Assembly (NCBI RefSeq): GCF_007097525.1
Contig: NZ_VKDD01000002.1
Coordinates: 186,001 to 250,000 of the forward strand
Source of the DNA: Thalassomonas sp. M1454
Lineage (GTDB): Bacteria; Pseudomonadota; Gammaproteobacteria; Enterobacterales; Alteromonadaceae
DNA length: 64,000 nucleotides
Direction: 5' to 3'
Both the position numbers and the translations under genes were made by a program. Shown piece by piece: positions 18,900-28,343 of the stretch. Each line of letters starts with the position of its first letter. Position 1 is the stretch's first letter. Below the pieces are notes generated by a model. That model searched no databases. It saw only the letters and a list, made by a program, of their open reading frames with translations, and was not told where the DNA came from.

Positions 18900-19772
18900 G
18901 TGGATACAATTAACACGTTAGATCAAACCAAAAAAACTATCCGTACTATGTTGGGAGTAGAGCCGGTAGCAAGCTTTACTTTAGGCAAAAAATCACCTTT
19001 TGGCTTAGAGCGCTTTGTATGTAGAGAGGTTAAGGGAGTCGTACCTAAATTTGGCTCTTTAGTCATAGGAGTCCAATTTTCAGGAGCGAATATTAAAACA
19101 TTTTCAAGTTTGGGCATTGAGGATAAATCAACGACCAGCATGATAAGTATTTTTCCAACGGATGTTGAAATTTCATTTTCAATGTTAGGTGATGTCGATT
19201 TTGCTTTGCTTGAAATTGTTCCCGATACTAGTGCGTTAGCGAATAAGCTGTATCAAATGGCTAAGTCATTAGTAGCGGTTATGTTAGTTGGTGATGCTTT
19301 ACTCGACACCTTGATCAGGCAATTGCTATTACTTGCCCAAGAAAATAACCAGGATGAAGAGTATATTGATTCGTTATTGTATACCATCATGTTGCACACT
19401 CAGCGTTTATTACAAAAACAACAAACCAATAGTTTTACTTCTAATTCATTACAGTTAAACCGTATTCGCAGTAGTGTTGAATATATACATCAAAACTTAC
19501 AGGAGCAGTTGTCAGTGCAATTGTTGGCAAAAAAATTAGATGTAAGCGAGTCTTATTTTAGGAAAATATTTACTGATGTTATGGGCAAAACAGTGCACCA
19601 GTTTATTTTACAAACAAGACTTAACAGGGCTCGAGAGCTGCTTATACATAGTGCGTTATCAATAAGTCAAATTGCACAAAGCTTAGGTTTTAGTAGTCAA
19701 AGCCATTTAACTACGCAATTTGCCAAAGCCTATGATGTTACGCCTGCGCAATATAGAAGAAACATTCGCTGA
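18900..19772 (+). CDS. AraC family transcriptional regulator
   Basis: The 290-residue protein has a C-terminal AraC/XylS DNA-binding region (about 190-288) with two helix-turn-helix motifs: LSVQLLAKKLDVSESYFRKIF and LSISQIAQSLGFSSQSHLTTQF, then the closing DVTPAQYRR. The N-terminal half (1-170) is an effector or dimerisation domain I do not recognise. Translation probably starts with GTG at 18900, following AAAGGT at 18885; no in-frame ATG fits better. It is transcribed away from the fusion gene at 18768, which it is likely to control through the shared 131-base region, and is followed by the CoA-transferase family gene at 19916. Confidence 0.88.
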   Translation: MDTINTLDQTKKTIRTMLGVEPVASFTLGKKSPFGLERFVCREVKGVVPKFGSLVIGVQFSGANIKTFSSLGIEDKSTTSMISIFPTDVEISFSMLGDVDFALLEIVPDTSALANKLYQMAKSLVAVMLVGDALLDTLIRQLLLLAQENNQDEEYIDSLLYTIMLHTQRLLQKQQTNSFTSNSLQLNRIRSSVEYIHQNLQEQLSVQLLAKKLDVSESYFRKIFTDVMGKTVHQFILQTRLNRARELLIHSALSISQIAQSLGFSSQSHLTTQFAKAYDVTPAQYRRNIR

Positions 19773-19915
19773 TTTGTTGCTTAGGCTAACCGTCTTAATC
19801 TAAAAGTTTCATCGATGCACTGAATTTAACCCGAAAGGGCTATGATATTTTTCATTTAGCTAGGCTAAGTTAATAAATAGAATAAATTTATTATAATTGT
19901 TAAGAAGAATATTGT

Positions 19916-21097
19916 ATGTCAGGTCCACTATCTAAATTAAAAGTACTCGATTTATCGACTCTCCTTCCAGGTCCTTATGCCAGCATGTTGATGGCAGATA
20001 TGGGCGCAGATATTTTAAGAATTGAAGCCATAGGTCGCCACGATTTGGTTAAATCATTTCAGCCAAGTCACAATGGCAGTTCGTATTCATTTTTAACATT
20101 AAACCGCAATAAAAAAGCAATCGCCCTCGATTTAAAACAAAGCAGTGCGGTTGAGTTAGTGAAAAAGCTTATTAGTGAATACGATGTTGTGCTTGAGCAG
20201 TTTCGCCCTGGTGTTATGGCTAAACTTGGCCTAGATTACGACACATTAAAAGCAATTAACCCTAAGCTGATCTACTGCTCTATTACTGGTTACGGTCAAA
20301 ATGGCTGTTTAAAAGATAGAGCAGGGCACGATATTAACTATTTAGCCCTAAGTGGTTTATCAAGCTTTAGTGGTACGCAAAAGTCTGGGCCAGTTTTAAG
20401 TGGTACTCAAATAGCAGACATTGCTGGCGGCTCACACCATGCGGTCATGGGAATATTAGCTGCAGTTATCGAGCGCGGTACAACTGGGCTTGGTCAACAT
20501 TTAGATATTAGTATGACTGATGCAGCCTTTGCTTTAACTGGAATGTTTGGGGCTGGTGGTGTTGGCGCTGATGTTGATCCTACCTTAGGCGGCACAGTAT
20601 TAAACGGCGGCCATTTTTATGATTATTACCAAACACAAGATGGCCGTTATTTAAGTGTTGGCAGTTTAGAGCCAAAATTTGCTCATATATTCTTTAGCAA
20701 TATAGGTCGTATTGAGTGGCTAGAGCGAAGTAACTCAGTTAAGCCTGAAGAGCAGCAAGCTTTAAAAAACGATATAGCGTCAGTTATTGCAGAGAAAACA
20801 CTAGAGCAATGGGATGATATTTTCTCTAAATTAGATGCCTGTGTTGAACCTGTTTTAACCGTTTCACAAGCGGCTAAATCTCAGCTTATGAGCGATCGAG
20901 AAATGGTGGTAAATGTACAAACTGTTGATGGTGATAGCGTTAAACAAATTGCCCCTGCGATAAAATTTAACAATAACAGCTTATCCTCTATGTATGTAAC
21001 TGAGCCCAACAGCGCTGATACTAAAAACTTACTTACCGAGTTTGGCTATAGTGAGCAAGAGATAGATGCGATGGTGTCTGCAAAAGCGCTTAAATAG
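19916..21097 (+). CDS. CoA-transferase family III protein, probable alpha-methylacyl-CoA racemase
   Basis: The 393-residue protein begins with the family signature LKVLDLSTLLPGPYASMLMADMGADILRIE. Aligning by eye with mycobacterial alpha-methylacyl-CoA racemase (MCR), His138 and Asp168 keep the 30-residue spacing of MCR His126/Asp156, and Glu252 in GSLEPKF matches MCR Glu241 in its corresponding EPxF segment. This retained triad argues for a racemase that interconverts (R)- and (S)-2-methylacyl-CoA rather than a CoA transferase. Such racemases are required before beta-oxidation of bile-acid, steroid side-chain or pristane-type acids. An acyl-CoA dehydrogenase gene follows on the same strand after 166 bases. 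The MCR numbering is from memory. Confidence 0.85.
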   Translation: MSGPLSKLKVLDLSTLLPGPYASMLMADMGADILRIEAIGRHDLVKSFQPSHNGSSYSFLTLNRNKKAIALDLKQSSAVELVKKLISEYDVVLEQFRPGVMAKLGLDYDTLKAINPKLIYCSITGYGQNGCLKDRAGHDINYLALSGLSSFSGTQKSGPVLSGTQIADIAGGSHHAVMGILAAVIERGTTGLGQHLDISMTDAAFALTGMFGAGGVGADVDPTLGGTVLNGGHFYDYYQTQDGRYLSVGSLEPKFAHIFFSNIGRIEWLERSNSVKPEEQQALKNDIASVIAEKTLEQWDDIFSKLDACVEPVLTVSQAAKSQLMSDREMVVNVQTVDGDSVKQIAPAIKFNNNSLSSMYVTEPNSADTKNLLTEFGYSEQEIDAMVSAKALK

Positions 21098-21188
21098 CAT
21101 AAAAAGATAATTTAATAGTACTTTTGTGACATTGTTTGCTAGAGGGTAAGCGCTTAAATTAAAACCATAAAATTAATACCGTAAAATA

Positions 21189-21211
21189 ATACCAACTAAT
21201 TAACTTGGTAT
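21189..21211. repeat. Short palindrome with ATACCAA / TTGGTAT ends
   Basis: ATACCAACTAATTAACTTGGTAT carries the same termini as the larger element at 30407-30567, here with almost no interior. It lies between the racemase and acyl-CoA dehydrogenase genes and may be a remnant or solo end of the dispersed element. Confidence 0.5.
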
Positions 21212-21263
21212 AAGCAATCGCATGCAATTGATAGTGCAGTTTGAATAACGAGAAGAGATTATT

Positions 21264-22415
21264 ATGAGAAGTGAATTACAAGAAGAATTAAACATTTTTA
21301 GAGAAACGGTTGTTCGTTTTATTGAAAATGAAATCGCTCCACATTATGAAGAGTGGGAAAACAATAAAATAATTCCAAAAGCATTTTATGAAAAAATGGG
21401 TGCTGAAGGTTTACTTTGTTGTGACATTCCAGAAGAGTTTGGTGGTTTTGGCGTAAGCGTTGATTTTAACATGATGGTTGTTGAAGAAATTGCTAAAGCG
21501 GGCTATTTTGCACTTGCTTGTAATTTAATCGTACATTCAGATATTGCAGCTCATTATGTATTAAATATGGGCACAGCTAAGCAAAAACAAAAATACTTAC
21601 CTGGTATGATTGATGGTAGTTGTATTGGCGCTATTTGTATGACAGAGCCTGGCGCAGGTAGTGACTTGCAAGGTATGAAAACTACAGCAACACGTACCGA
21701 CAGCGGTTGGAGCTTAAGCGGCTCTAAAACCTTTATCTCTAATGGACAAAATGCATCATGTTATATTGTTGCGGCTCGCACTAACCTTGATGCGCCTGGT
21801 TCAAAAGGCATGACTTTATTCTTAGTTGATGGTGATAAAGCGGGCTTTACTCGTGGTCAAAACCTACACAAAATGGGACAAGCTGCCTCAGATACCTCAG
21901 AACTATTCTTTGATAACGTAGAATTAACCCAAGCGGATGTTTTAGGTAATGTCGATGAAGGCTTTATTGGCTTAATGCATGAATTACCACGTGAACGTTT
22001 AGCGTGTGCATGTATTGGTACCGCTCATGCTGAAGGTGCATTAGCGTTAGCCGTTGAGTACATTAAAGAACGCCAAGCATTTGGCGCACCTATTGCTCGT
22101 TTACAAGATATCCGTCAAAAAATTGCTCATATGGCTACGCAAACTGAATTACATCGTTTGATGATGGAGCAATACAAGCTGCTATTAACTGAGAAAAAGC
22201 TAACAACTGTACAAGCAAGTATGGCGAAATACTCAGCGTGTGAAATGGAGTGTGAAGTTATTGATACTGCGCTGCAAATGTTTGGTGGTTACGGTTACAT
22301 GAAAGAATATCCAATTTCGCGTTTTTATGTTGATGCTCGTGTACAACGTATTTATGGCGGAACATCAGAAATAATGAAAGAGATCATTGGTAAGGGCGTT
22401 ATCGGTAAAGTTTAA
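21264..22415 (+). CDS. Acyl-CoA dehydrogenase, long-chain (LCAD)-like
   Basis: The 383-residue protein catalyses FAD-dependent alpha,beta-desaturation of an acyl-CoA. ICMTEPGAGSDLQGMKTTA (about 131-149) is the flavin-binding signature, and LQMFGGYGYMKEYPISRFYVDARV is the second family signature (about 340-363). The segment RIYGGTSEIMKEI has Gly where medium- and short-chain enzymes have the catalytic Glu (YEGT), so the base must lie elsewhere, as in LCAD and isovaleryl-CoA dehydrogenases; the overall sequence resembles mammalian LCAD, which also acts on branched chains. With the racemase upstream this suggests oxidation of branched acyl-CoA. The ATG at 21264 is preceded by AGAAGAGA. Confidence 0.9.
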   Translation: MRSELQEELNIFRETVVRFIENEIAPHYEEWENNKIIPKAFYEKMGAEGLLCCDIPEEFGGFGVSVDFNMMVVEEIAKAGYFALACNLIVHSDIAAHYVLNMGTAKQKQKYLPGMIDGSCIGAICMTEPGAGSDLQGMKTTATRTDSGWSLSGSKTFISNGQNASCYIVAARTNLDAPGSKGMTLFLVDGDKAGFTRGQNLHKMGQAASDTSELFFDNVELTQADVLGNVDEGFIGLMHELPRERLACACIGTAHAEGALALAVEYIKERQAFGAPIARLQDIRQKIAHMATQTELHRLMMEQYKLLLTEKKLTTVQASMAKYSACEMECEVIDTALQMFGGYGYMKEYPISRFYVDARVQRIYGGTSEIMKEIIGKGVIGKV

Positions 22416-22964
22416 ACTATTTAGTTTTTGAATAAATGATTGCAAAGTTAGCTTCTAAATAGGTTAACTTTGCAGTTAAAAGTCTTAAAGTACCATTCTT
22501 CTATAAAATAATTAAACTCATAATCGATTACGCACCTTGTTAAATGAGTCTATTTACCTTCCATTCCTTTCATATTCCAATCTATCGCTTACATGGTATT
22601 TGTTTACTATATACTTGTTATCAAGTATTCCTTGTGGTTATAGCTGCAAATAAAAATAATTCATTTTAATAATGAAGCATTGATCAATATACTAATACCT
22701 ACTTATAAAATATTGAGAATGATACTCTCAAACAATTTAAGTAGTCGATTTAGTCTGAATATATTTAGCTTTACGTTAAGTTTAATGGTGTTATTGCGAT
22801 ATCGTAACTATAATTTGTTTCTTATCAAATAGTTAAATTGTATCTGTTGGCATAAGTTTATACTTGAAGTATGCGTTTTTTACTTTTCAATTGCTTATCT
22901 TTAACTGAGAATAAATTTAGTAAATGATTAGAATTTAGTGTTGGTAGTAGGAATAATGTGAACT
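22416..22964. other. 549-base non-coding gap before the Bat operon
   Basis: No gene is seen. TGCAAAGTTA (22441-22450) pairs with TAACTTTGCA (22465-22474) and may end the dehydrogenase transcript, though no T-tract follows. TTGAGAATGATACTCTCAA at 22713-22731 is a partial palindrome that faintly recalls a Fur-type site; it lies 234 bases before the next gene. The rest is AT-rich without recognisable features. In many relatives the MoxR and DUF58 genes would stand here. Confidence 0.5.
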
Positions 22965-23471
22965 ATGAAAGTGCAAGAAAGTAACTCGTTTACTCCTAAA
23001 AATGGCAATCCGATGCTTGAAGAGTTTCTAGAAATATCAACCCCTGATAAAATTAGTTGGTTGCCTGAAACGCTTGGCTGGCAGATTGTTGTGTTTCTTT
23101 TTGCCTTGCTTATCTTATATCGTCTGTATCTTAAATTTAAATATTACATGGATAATGGCTATCGACGTTGGGGTATCCAACAATTAGAGCTATTATCCGA
23201 AAGTACTGAAGATCTGCAAAAGTTGCCGATATTACTCAAAAAAACCGCGATTTATGCATATAAAAGAGAAAATGTTGCCGAACTCACAGGTTTAGCATTT
23301 GAGACTTGGCTGGATCAAGAATGTCCACAAAGTGAATTTTCGAAGACTCCAATATCAGGATTGCTTAACCACTTATCTTATAGTCCTGCGCCAGTACTAA
23401 CCAATGAGCAGTTTAATAAACTTAAAATCCAAATTAGTCATTGGATTAAACATCATCAGGGGGAGTTATGA
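22965..23471 (+). CDS. DUF4381 domain membrane protein of the Bat operon
   Basis: This 168-residue protein has one membrane helix (about 42-60) preceded by a short periplasmic-side segment with ISTPDKISWLPETLGWQIV, a pattern typical of DUF4381 proteins that precede BatA genes. The C-terminal cytoplasmic part (70-168) includes the conserved LPILLKKTAIYAY region. Its role in the Bat complex is not known. The stop codon overlaps the start of the vWA gene by four bases (ATGA), so the genes are translationally coupled. It is the first gene of the five-gene operon. Confidence 0.82.
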   Translation: MKVQESNSFTPKNGNPMLEEFLEISTPDKISWLPETLGWQIVVFLFALLILYRLYLKFKYYMDNGYRRWGIQQLELLSESTEDLQKLPILLKKTAIYAYKRENVAELTGLAFETWLDQECPQSEFSKTPISGLLNHLSYSPAPVLTNEQFNKLKIQISHWIKHHQGEL

Positions 23472-24514
23472 TAGAACTCGCTTACCCTTGGCTGCTTTGC
23501 CTAATAGTGTTGCCTTTGCTGGTCTATTGGTTGTTTCCAACTTATAAGGAACAAAAAGATTCGCTCCAAGTTCCTTATTTTCAACGATTGGTCAGAGTAT
23601 CGGGAGAGCAACCCAAAAAAGGCGCAGTAAAGCTAACTCGCGGTGTGTTACAACGAATTTTATTAGCTATAGGTTGGCTTGCTTTAATACTCGCTGTTGC
23701 CAAACCTGAATGGGTTGGAGAGCCAATAGAGCAGAAAAAGTCTGCGCGAGAAGTTATGTTTGCTTTAGATTTATCTGGTTCGATGGCTGAACAAGATTTT
23801 ACTGATCAATCCGGTAATAAAATTAGCCGTTTAGAAGCTGCCAAAGCGGTATTAAATGAATTTGCTAGCCGTCGTCAGCATGACCGACTGGGTTTAATTC
23901 TTTTTGCTGATGCACCCTATTTACAAGCGCCATTTACTCAAGATATTGCCACGTGGCAGCAATTACTCAATCAAACTAAATTAGGTTATGCAGGTTTTAA
24001 AACAACCTTTGGTGACGCTATTGGTTTAGCGATTAAAATTTTTCAGCAAGACAGTAACAAGCAACGAGTACTTATTCTTCTTACTGATGGTGAAGATACT
24101 GGCTCTGCCATGCCGCCGGCTAAAGCAGCTGAAATAGCAGCCCAAAATGATATCAAAATTTATACCATCGCAGTGGGTGATCCCAGTAGTAAAGGCGACT
24201 ATAAAATGGATATTAAAACTCTTGAAAAAGTCGCGAGTGTTACTGGCGGTAAAAACTTCCAAGCACTAAATAAAGAAGAGCTAAGCAAGGCATACGATAC
24301 AATCGATAAGCTAGAAAAAGAACTTTATGAAGCAGCGTCCTACCGACCAAGAACGAGTCTGCATCACTGGACTATTGGCATTTATTTTGTCATCAACTTA
24401 CTGGTTGCCATCTTATTCTTAATGGCTAAATTAGCTCGAGGTAAGCAAGCACTATCAATAGCAGAGTCCAAGGCTGAAACAGCAGATGAGATGAATGAGG
24501 TGGATCGTGTTTGA
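23468..24514 (+). CDS. batA: BatA-like von Willebrand factor A domain membrane protein
   Basis: The 348-residue product has an N-terminal pair of membrane helices (about 4-24 and 60-80), a vWA domain (about 95-290) and a C-terminal helix (about 300-322). The metal-ion-dependent adhesion site is intact: DLSGS at 101-105, a Thr in PYLQAPFTQD, and the LLTDGED loop. Bat (Bacteroides aerotolerance) proteins form an envelope complex linked to stress or oxygen tolerance; the biochemical activity is unclear. It overlaps the previous gene by four bases and the next by about 20. Confidence 0.87.
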   Translation: MIELAYPWLLCLIVLPLLVYWLFPTYKEQKDSLQVPYFQRLVRVSGEQPKKGAVKLTRGVLQRILLAIGWLALILAVAKPEWVGEPIEQKKSAREVMFALDLSGSMAEQDFTDQSGNKISRLEAAKAVLNEFASRRQHDRLGLILFADAPYLQAPFTQDIATWQQLLNQTKLGYAGFKTTFGDAIGLAIKIFQQDSNKQRVLILLTDGEDTGSAMPPAKAAEIAAQNDIKIYTIAVGDPSSKGDYKMDIKTLEKVASVTGGKNFQALNKEELSKAYDTIDKLEKELYEAASYRPRTSLHHWTIGIYFVINLLVAILFLMAKLARGKQALSIAESKAETADEMNEVDRV

Positions 24515-25502
24515 TTTATTAGCTGATAGCATTAATAGCCTAGCTTTACACCAACTGGCTGACTTTCATTTTATAAGACCATGGTGGTTGTTGGCCATCA
24601 TCCCTATGTATTTATTTATGCGCTTTGTGATCAAGAGTGAAGAATCATTGTCACAATGGAAAGCTCATATGTCAGATACAATGATCTACCACTTAGCGAT
24701 CAAAGAGCAACAAAAAAGGCGATTTACACCCAAAAAGCTATTTATGCTGTTTGCGGTGATAATAACCCTTGTAATGGCTGGGCCTACATGGCAACAACAA
24801 CCAACGCCATTTTTTACTGATGAATCAGTATTGATAATTGGTTTAGATGTATCAGCTACTATGAATAAAAGTGATGTGCAACCATCAAGGCTTCTTCGTG
24901 CTAAGCAAAAAATAAATCAAATATTAGAAAAACGAGGGGACGCAAAAACAGCTTTAATTGCTTTTTCTGGTTCTGCTCATGTTGCCATGCCTATTACTCA
25001 AGATAAAGAAATGATACGCCACTTTTTGGATGTATTAGACAGCAGTATGATGCCGACAACAGATAAAGTACCGCAATCTGTAATACCACAAGCTAAGGCG
25101 TTATTAACTCAGGTGAAAGCACCATCAAGTATTTTGCTGTTAACGGATCAAACAAATCAGATAGCGATTACTGGCTTTGGCAATTTATTAGCGGATACGC
25201 CGCACCAACTAGTCGTTTGGGCTATTGGTGAAAACCCCGATAGTGGCTTAGAAAATAGTACAGGCCTAAGCTCGAGTGAGTTAAGCTCGCTTACACAACT
25301 AGCACAGGCTGGTAATGGTAATATGGTGCCTTTTACTCATAACTCTGATGATGTTGAGACGGTATTACGTTCATTAAATAATACCTTACAAAATGTTGAC
25401 GATAACTCGCTTCCTTGGTTCGATGCCGGCTACTTATTATTGTTTTTACTGATCCCACTGCAAGCGCTTTGGTTTAGAAAAGGGTGGACAATGCAATGGT
25501 AA
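24495..25502 (+). CDS. batB: BatB-like vWA domain membrane protein
   Basis: Like its upstream neighbour, this 335-residue protein has two N-terminal membrane helices (about 30-46 and 80-97), a vWA domain (about 110-290) and a C-terminal helix (about 308-330). The first metal-site motif reads DVSAT (118-122) instead of DxSxS, a conservative change; LLLTDQTNQ supplies the later loop. The reading begins inside the end of the previous gene; ATG at 24495 is used here, but the in-frame GTG at 24507 has GAGG at a good distance and is an alternative. The protein probably pairs with BatA in the inner membrane. Confidence 0.85.
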   Translation: MRWIVFDLLADSINSLALHQLADFHFIRPWWLLAIIPMYLFMRFVIKSEESLSQWKAHMSDTMIYHLAIKEQQKRRFTPKKLFMLFAVIITLVMAGPTWQQQPTPFFTDESVLIIGLDVSATMNKSDVQPSRLLRAKQKINQILEKRGDAKTALIAFSGSAHVAMPITQDKEMIRHFLDVLDSSMMPTTDKVPQSVIPQAKALLTQVKAPSSILLLTDQTNQIAITGFGNLLADTPHQLVVWAIGENPDSGLENSTGLSSSELSSLTQLAQAGNGNMVPFTHNSDDVETVLRSLNNTLQNVDDNSLPWFDAGYLLLFLLIPLQALWFRKGWTMQW

Positions 25503-26170
25503 ATACTATCAATACGGTAACTAAGGCATTCAATAACAAGGCTTTTACAAAGTTAAGCGAAAGCATTAAAACTTATAAAACTCGTTGGTTAATAACGGCT
25601 ATTTTACTCATTACAATGAGCATTTATAGCAACCCTCAGTCATTTGTTAATTTATGGCTTAGCCGAGATCAACAAGCCATGCTTATGGTTGAACGTGAAG
25701 AGTTTGGCAAAGCGGCATTGACATTTTCCGATCAACATTGGATTGCTTATAGCTATTATGCCAATGGTGAGTTTTTACAAGCCGCGAATGTTTTTGCTCA
25801 AATTCCAGGGAAGCAGGCATTATTTAGTCAAGCGAATGCATTAATGCATGCGGGCAATATCAACTTAGCCATAGCAAGGTATGAAAAGCTGTTAGAGATA
25901 AATTCACAACACGCTAAAGCTTTGCATAACTTAGCTGTTGCAAAAAAATTGGCAGAAAATCAGGTTAAAACTCAAAGCAAAGGTGGCCAAGGCCCATCGC
26001 CTGACAATGCAGTAGAAATGAGTGAAGAAGAATTAGCGAAAATAAAAGCAAAGCAACAAAAAAAACAGCCTCCTTTGACAGGAGAGATGTGGTTGCAGCA
26101 AGTAGATCAAAACCCGACTAAATTTTTACAAAACAAGTTTCAACAGGAGTATGTAGATGCAAACCGTTAA
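25496..26170 (+). CDS. TPR-repeat membrane protein of the Bat operon (BatC-like)
   Basis: The 224-residue protein has one membrane helix (about 30-46) and a periplasmic part with two to three TPR-like helices: SYYANGEFLQAANVFAQI, ANALMHAGNINLAIARYEKLL and HAKALHNLAVAKKLA. The C-terminal third is Lys/Gln-rich and low in complexity, ending with a PPLTGEMWLQQVDQNP segment seen in BatB/BatC tails. In many genomes these repeats are fused to BatB; here they are separate. ATG 25496 is chosen because GGTGGA lies at 25483-25488; a GTG at 25484 is also in frame. It overlaps both neighbours, as throughout this operon. Confidence 0.8.
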   Translation: MVNTINTVTKAFNNKAFTKLSESIKTYKTRWLITAILLITMSIYSNPQSFVNLWLSRDQQAMLMVEREEFGKAALTFSDQHWIAYSYYANGEFLQAANVFAQIPGKQALFSQANALMHAGNINLAIARYEKLLEINSQHAKALHNLAVAKKLAENQVKTQSKGGQGPSPDNAVEMSEEELAKIKAKQQKKQPPLTGEMWLQQVDQNPTKFLQNKFQQEYVDANR

Positions 26171-27536
26171 TGCATTATTTCAATGCTCTATGCATAACTT
26201 TATAAAGCTGTTTTTAAGCGCTTTAATAATAACACTGACTAGCTTTACTTCGGCTAATGCAGCAAGCTCAGCTTCTGTTGATGATTTAATACAAAATGGA
26301 CAGTTAAAGCTATCTATAAATTTGAAACCACAAAGTCAAATCGTTCTTGGTCAGCAAGCAATATTAGAAATAAAGTTAATTAGTCACTATGACTTTAGCG
26401 ATAATATGACGGTTGATTTTTTCAATATTGAAAATGCCATTGTCGCCAAGCCTTTTGCTAGAACAGACTTTAAAATAGACACAATAGATGGTAAAAAATG
26501 GTTTATACAAACAAAAGAAGTGGCGCTGTATCCAATTAAAGAAGGGGAGTTTTATGTAGCCCCAATTTTAACCGAAGCCTTTATTAGTGTTGAAGGAAAA
26601 GCCGTTTATGGCAATATTCAAACACCTGACTATACATTTAGTATCACTCAAGCAGATAAACTTACGGCAAGAGATGATTATATTGCCAGCTCAAAATTAG
26701 ACGTTGTTAGACAAGTTAGTAAGCAGCCAGAGCAACCACTTAGGATTGGCAGCGCTGTGACTTTAACTAGACAGATCCATGCAGATAATTTACATAGTGT
26801 TATGTTACCTGATCTTCAGCCGATTAAATTTGAAGGTGTGCAGATTTATGAAAAACCACAAACAAAGTCAGATAGCTATGACGTACTTCGCGAGATAAAC
26901 ATAGCTAATTTATCTTCATCCGTAACATTGATTTTTCAGCAAGAAGGTCTGTTTAAACTTCCTGCTGAGACTATCTTTTGGTGGAACACGAACAAGAACC
27001 AACTTGAAACAATAAAAGTGCCAGAGATGAGTTTTCAGGTTGGTGAATCAAACGATGAAATCATCGCCAATGCTCCAACAAAAGCAGACGGTCAACAACA
27101 AATTAGCCTAAGTGGGATTAATTGGTGGTTAGTTATCGTAATTTGTACTGCGCTTTTTTTTACTTTAGCTATTGCTAAAGTTATCAAGCAAAACAAACAA
27201 GCGATAGTTGCGAATTTTAAACACCGTATATATTACAAGCAGTTAATTAATCGATATTTCAACGCAATTGAGCAGAATAAATATCAACAGGCACTCGCTT
27301 GCTTATATAAAATATCCGATATTAAACATAATAATATGCCGGCATTAAAGGCTTTGGTTAAGAATGAGCAAGCACAAGCAACCCTTGAGTTACTTTTTAC
27401 TTTAGCCTTTGGTAAAAAAGTAGCAACAGACTCTATTTCTAAACAAAGTGCTAACGCCTTATTACAAGCCATTATTAACAAAAAATTTGAAACGAACTTT
27501 TTTACTCCTGTTAAATATAATATGAAGTTAAATTGA
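26157..27536 (+). CDS. batD: BatD family periplasmic/membrane protein
   Basis: The 459-residue protein has a signal peptide (about 12-36, ending SANA-ASS), a long extracytoplasmic part (40-310) of beta-rich domains including KLSINLKPQSQIVLGQQAIL typical of BatD N-terminal domains, one membrane helix (about 320-340) and a cytoplasmic tail. BatD closes the Bat operon in most genomes. The ATG at 26157 follows AGGAG and overlaps the TPR gene by 14 bases. No strong terminator is seen in the 84-base gap before the DUF1538 operon, so read-through is possible. Confidence 0.82.
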   Translation: MQTVNALFQCSMHNFIKLFLSALIITLTSFTSANAASSASVDDLIQNGQLKLSINLKPQSQIVLGQQAILEIKLISHYDFSDNMTVDFFNIENAIVAKPFARTDFKIDTIDGKKWFIQTKEVALYPIKEGEFYVAPILTEAFISVEGKAVYGNIQTPDYTFSITQADKLTARDDYIASSKLDVVRQVSKQPEQPLRIGSAVTLTRQIHADNLHSVMLPDLQPIKFEGVQIYEKPQTKSDSYDVLREINIANLSSSVTLIFQQEGLFKLPAETIFWWNTNKNQLETIKVPEMSFQVGESNDEIIANAPTKADGQQQISLSGINWWLVIVICTALFFTLAIAKVIKQNKQAIVANFKHRIYYKQLINRYFNAIEQNKYQQALACLYKISDIKHNNMPALKALVKNEQAQATLELLFTLAFGKKVATDSISKQSANALLQAIINKKFETNFFTPVKYNMKLN

Positions 27537-27620
27537 TCTAGATTAAGCAATGCTAAGTTGTTAGCAATATAATGAATTATTGTTATTTTTCTGTAACTAA
27601 TAAGAAGATATTCCTAATAA

Positions 27621-28343
27621 ATGAAAGCATTTTTTCAGGCAATGTTGGCTAGTTTTAAAGACTTGCTACCAATTATAATTGTAATAGCCTTTTTCCAGTT
27701 GATGGTGTTACAACAGCCTCTTCCTAACTTCATCGAAATTATCATCGGACTACTTATGGTGGTCACGGGGTTAACATTTTTTGTGTTTGGCTTAGAAAAA
27801 GCTCTTTTTCCTCTTGGTGAAAGTATGGCTGATGCTTTTGCTCGCAAAGGAAGCGTGTTTTGGTTAGTTATGTTTGCCTTCTTTCTTGGCTTTGGCACAA
27901 CCATTGCCGAGCCTGCTCTTATCGCTGTTGCAGCAAAAGCCGGAGATATTGCCGCTAAAGCTGGCGCTATTGTTGATACACCTGAATCCATCGAAAGCTA
28001 CGCATTTGGTTTGCGCTTAACGGTCGCTTTCTCTGTAGGTTGTGCAATTATTTTAGGTGTCATTCGTATCTTAAAAGGCTGGCCAATTCAGCGAGTAATT
28101 ATCATTGGCTATATCTTAGTTGTGGTGATGACTTATTTTGCTCCGAAAGAAATTATAGGTATCGCTTATGACTCTGGCGGGGTAACCACATCGACTATCA
28201 CAGTACCTTTAGTAACAGCCTTAGGTGTTGGTTTAGCATCAGCAATTAAAGGTCGAAACCCTATGCTTGATGGCTTTGGTCTCATTGCTTTTGCATCACT
28301 GCTGCCGATGATTTTTGTTATGGCTTACGGGATGATGTACTAA
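27621..28343 (+). CDS. DUF1538 family membrane protein A
   Basis: The 240-residue protein has about seven membrane helices and the two family signatures: [19 protein letters not shown] after [10 protein letters not shown], and the [20 protein letters not shown] loop near residue 180-200. It is followed immediately by a paralogue (28343) with the same motifs, giving an obligatory-looking pair. From memory, a homologous DUF1538 pair from Halomonas (UmpA/UmpB) has been reported as a two-component sodium/proton-type antiporter; whether this pair transports the same ions is inference. The stop overlaps the next start by one base (TAATG). Confidence 0.88.
   Translation: MKAFFQAMLASFKDLLPIIIVIAFFQLMVLQQPLPNFIEIIIGLLMVVTGLTFFVFGLEKALFPLGESMADAFARKGSVFWLVMFAFFLGFGTTIAEPALIAVAAKAGDIAAKAGAIVDTPESIESYAFGLRLTVAFSVGCAIILGVIRILKGWPIQRVIIIGYILVVVMTYFAPKEIIGIAYDSGGVTTSTITVPLVTALGVGLASAIKGRNPMLDGFGLIAFASLLPMIFVMAYGMMY

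Noticed and set aside
22713-22731. Fur box before the Bat operon
   Set aside because: Only a partial palindrome; it departs from the 19-base consensus at several key positions and lies 234 bases from the nearest start, so I list it only as a weak dyad.
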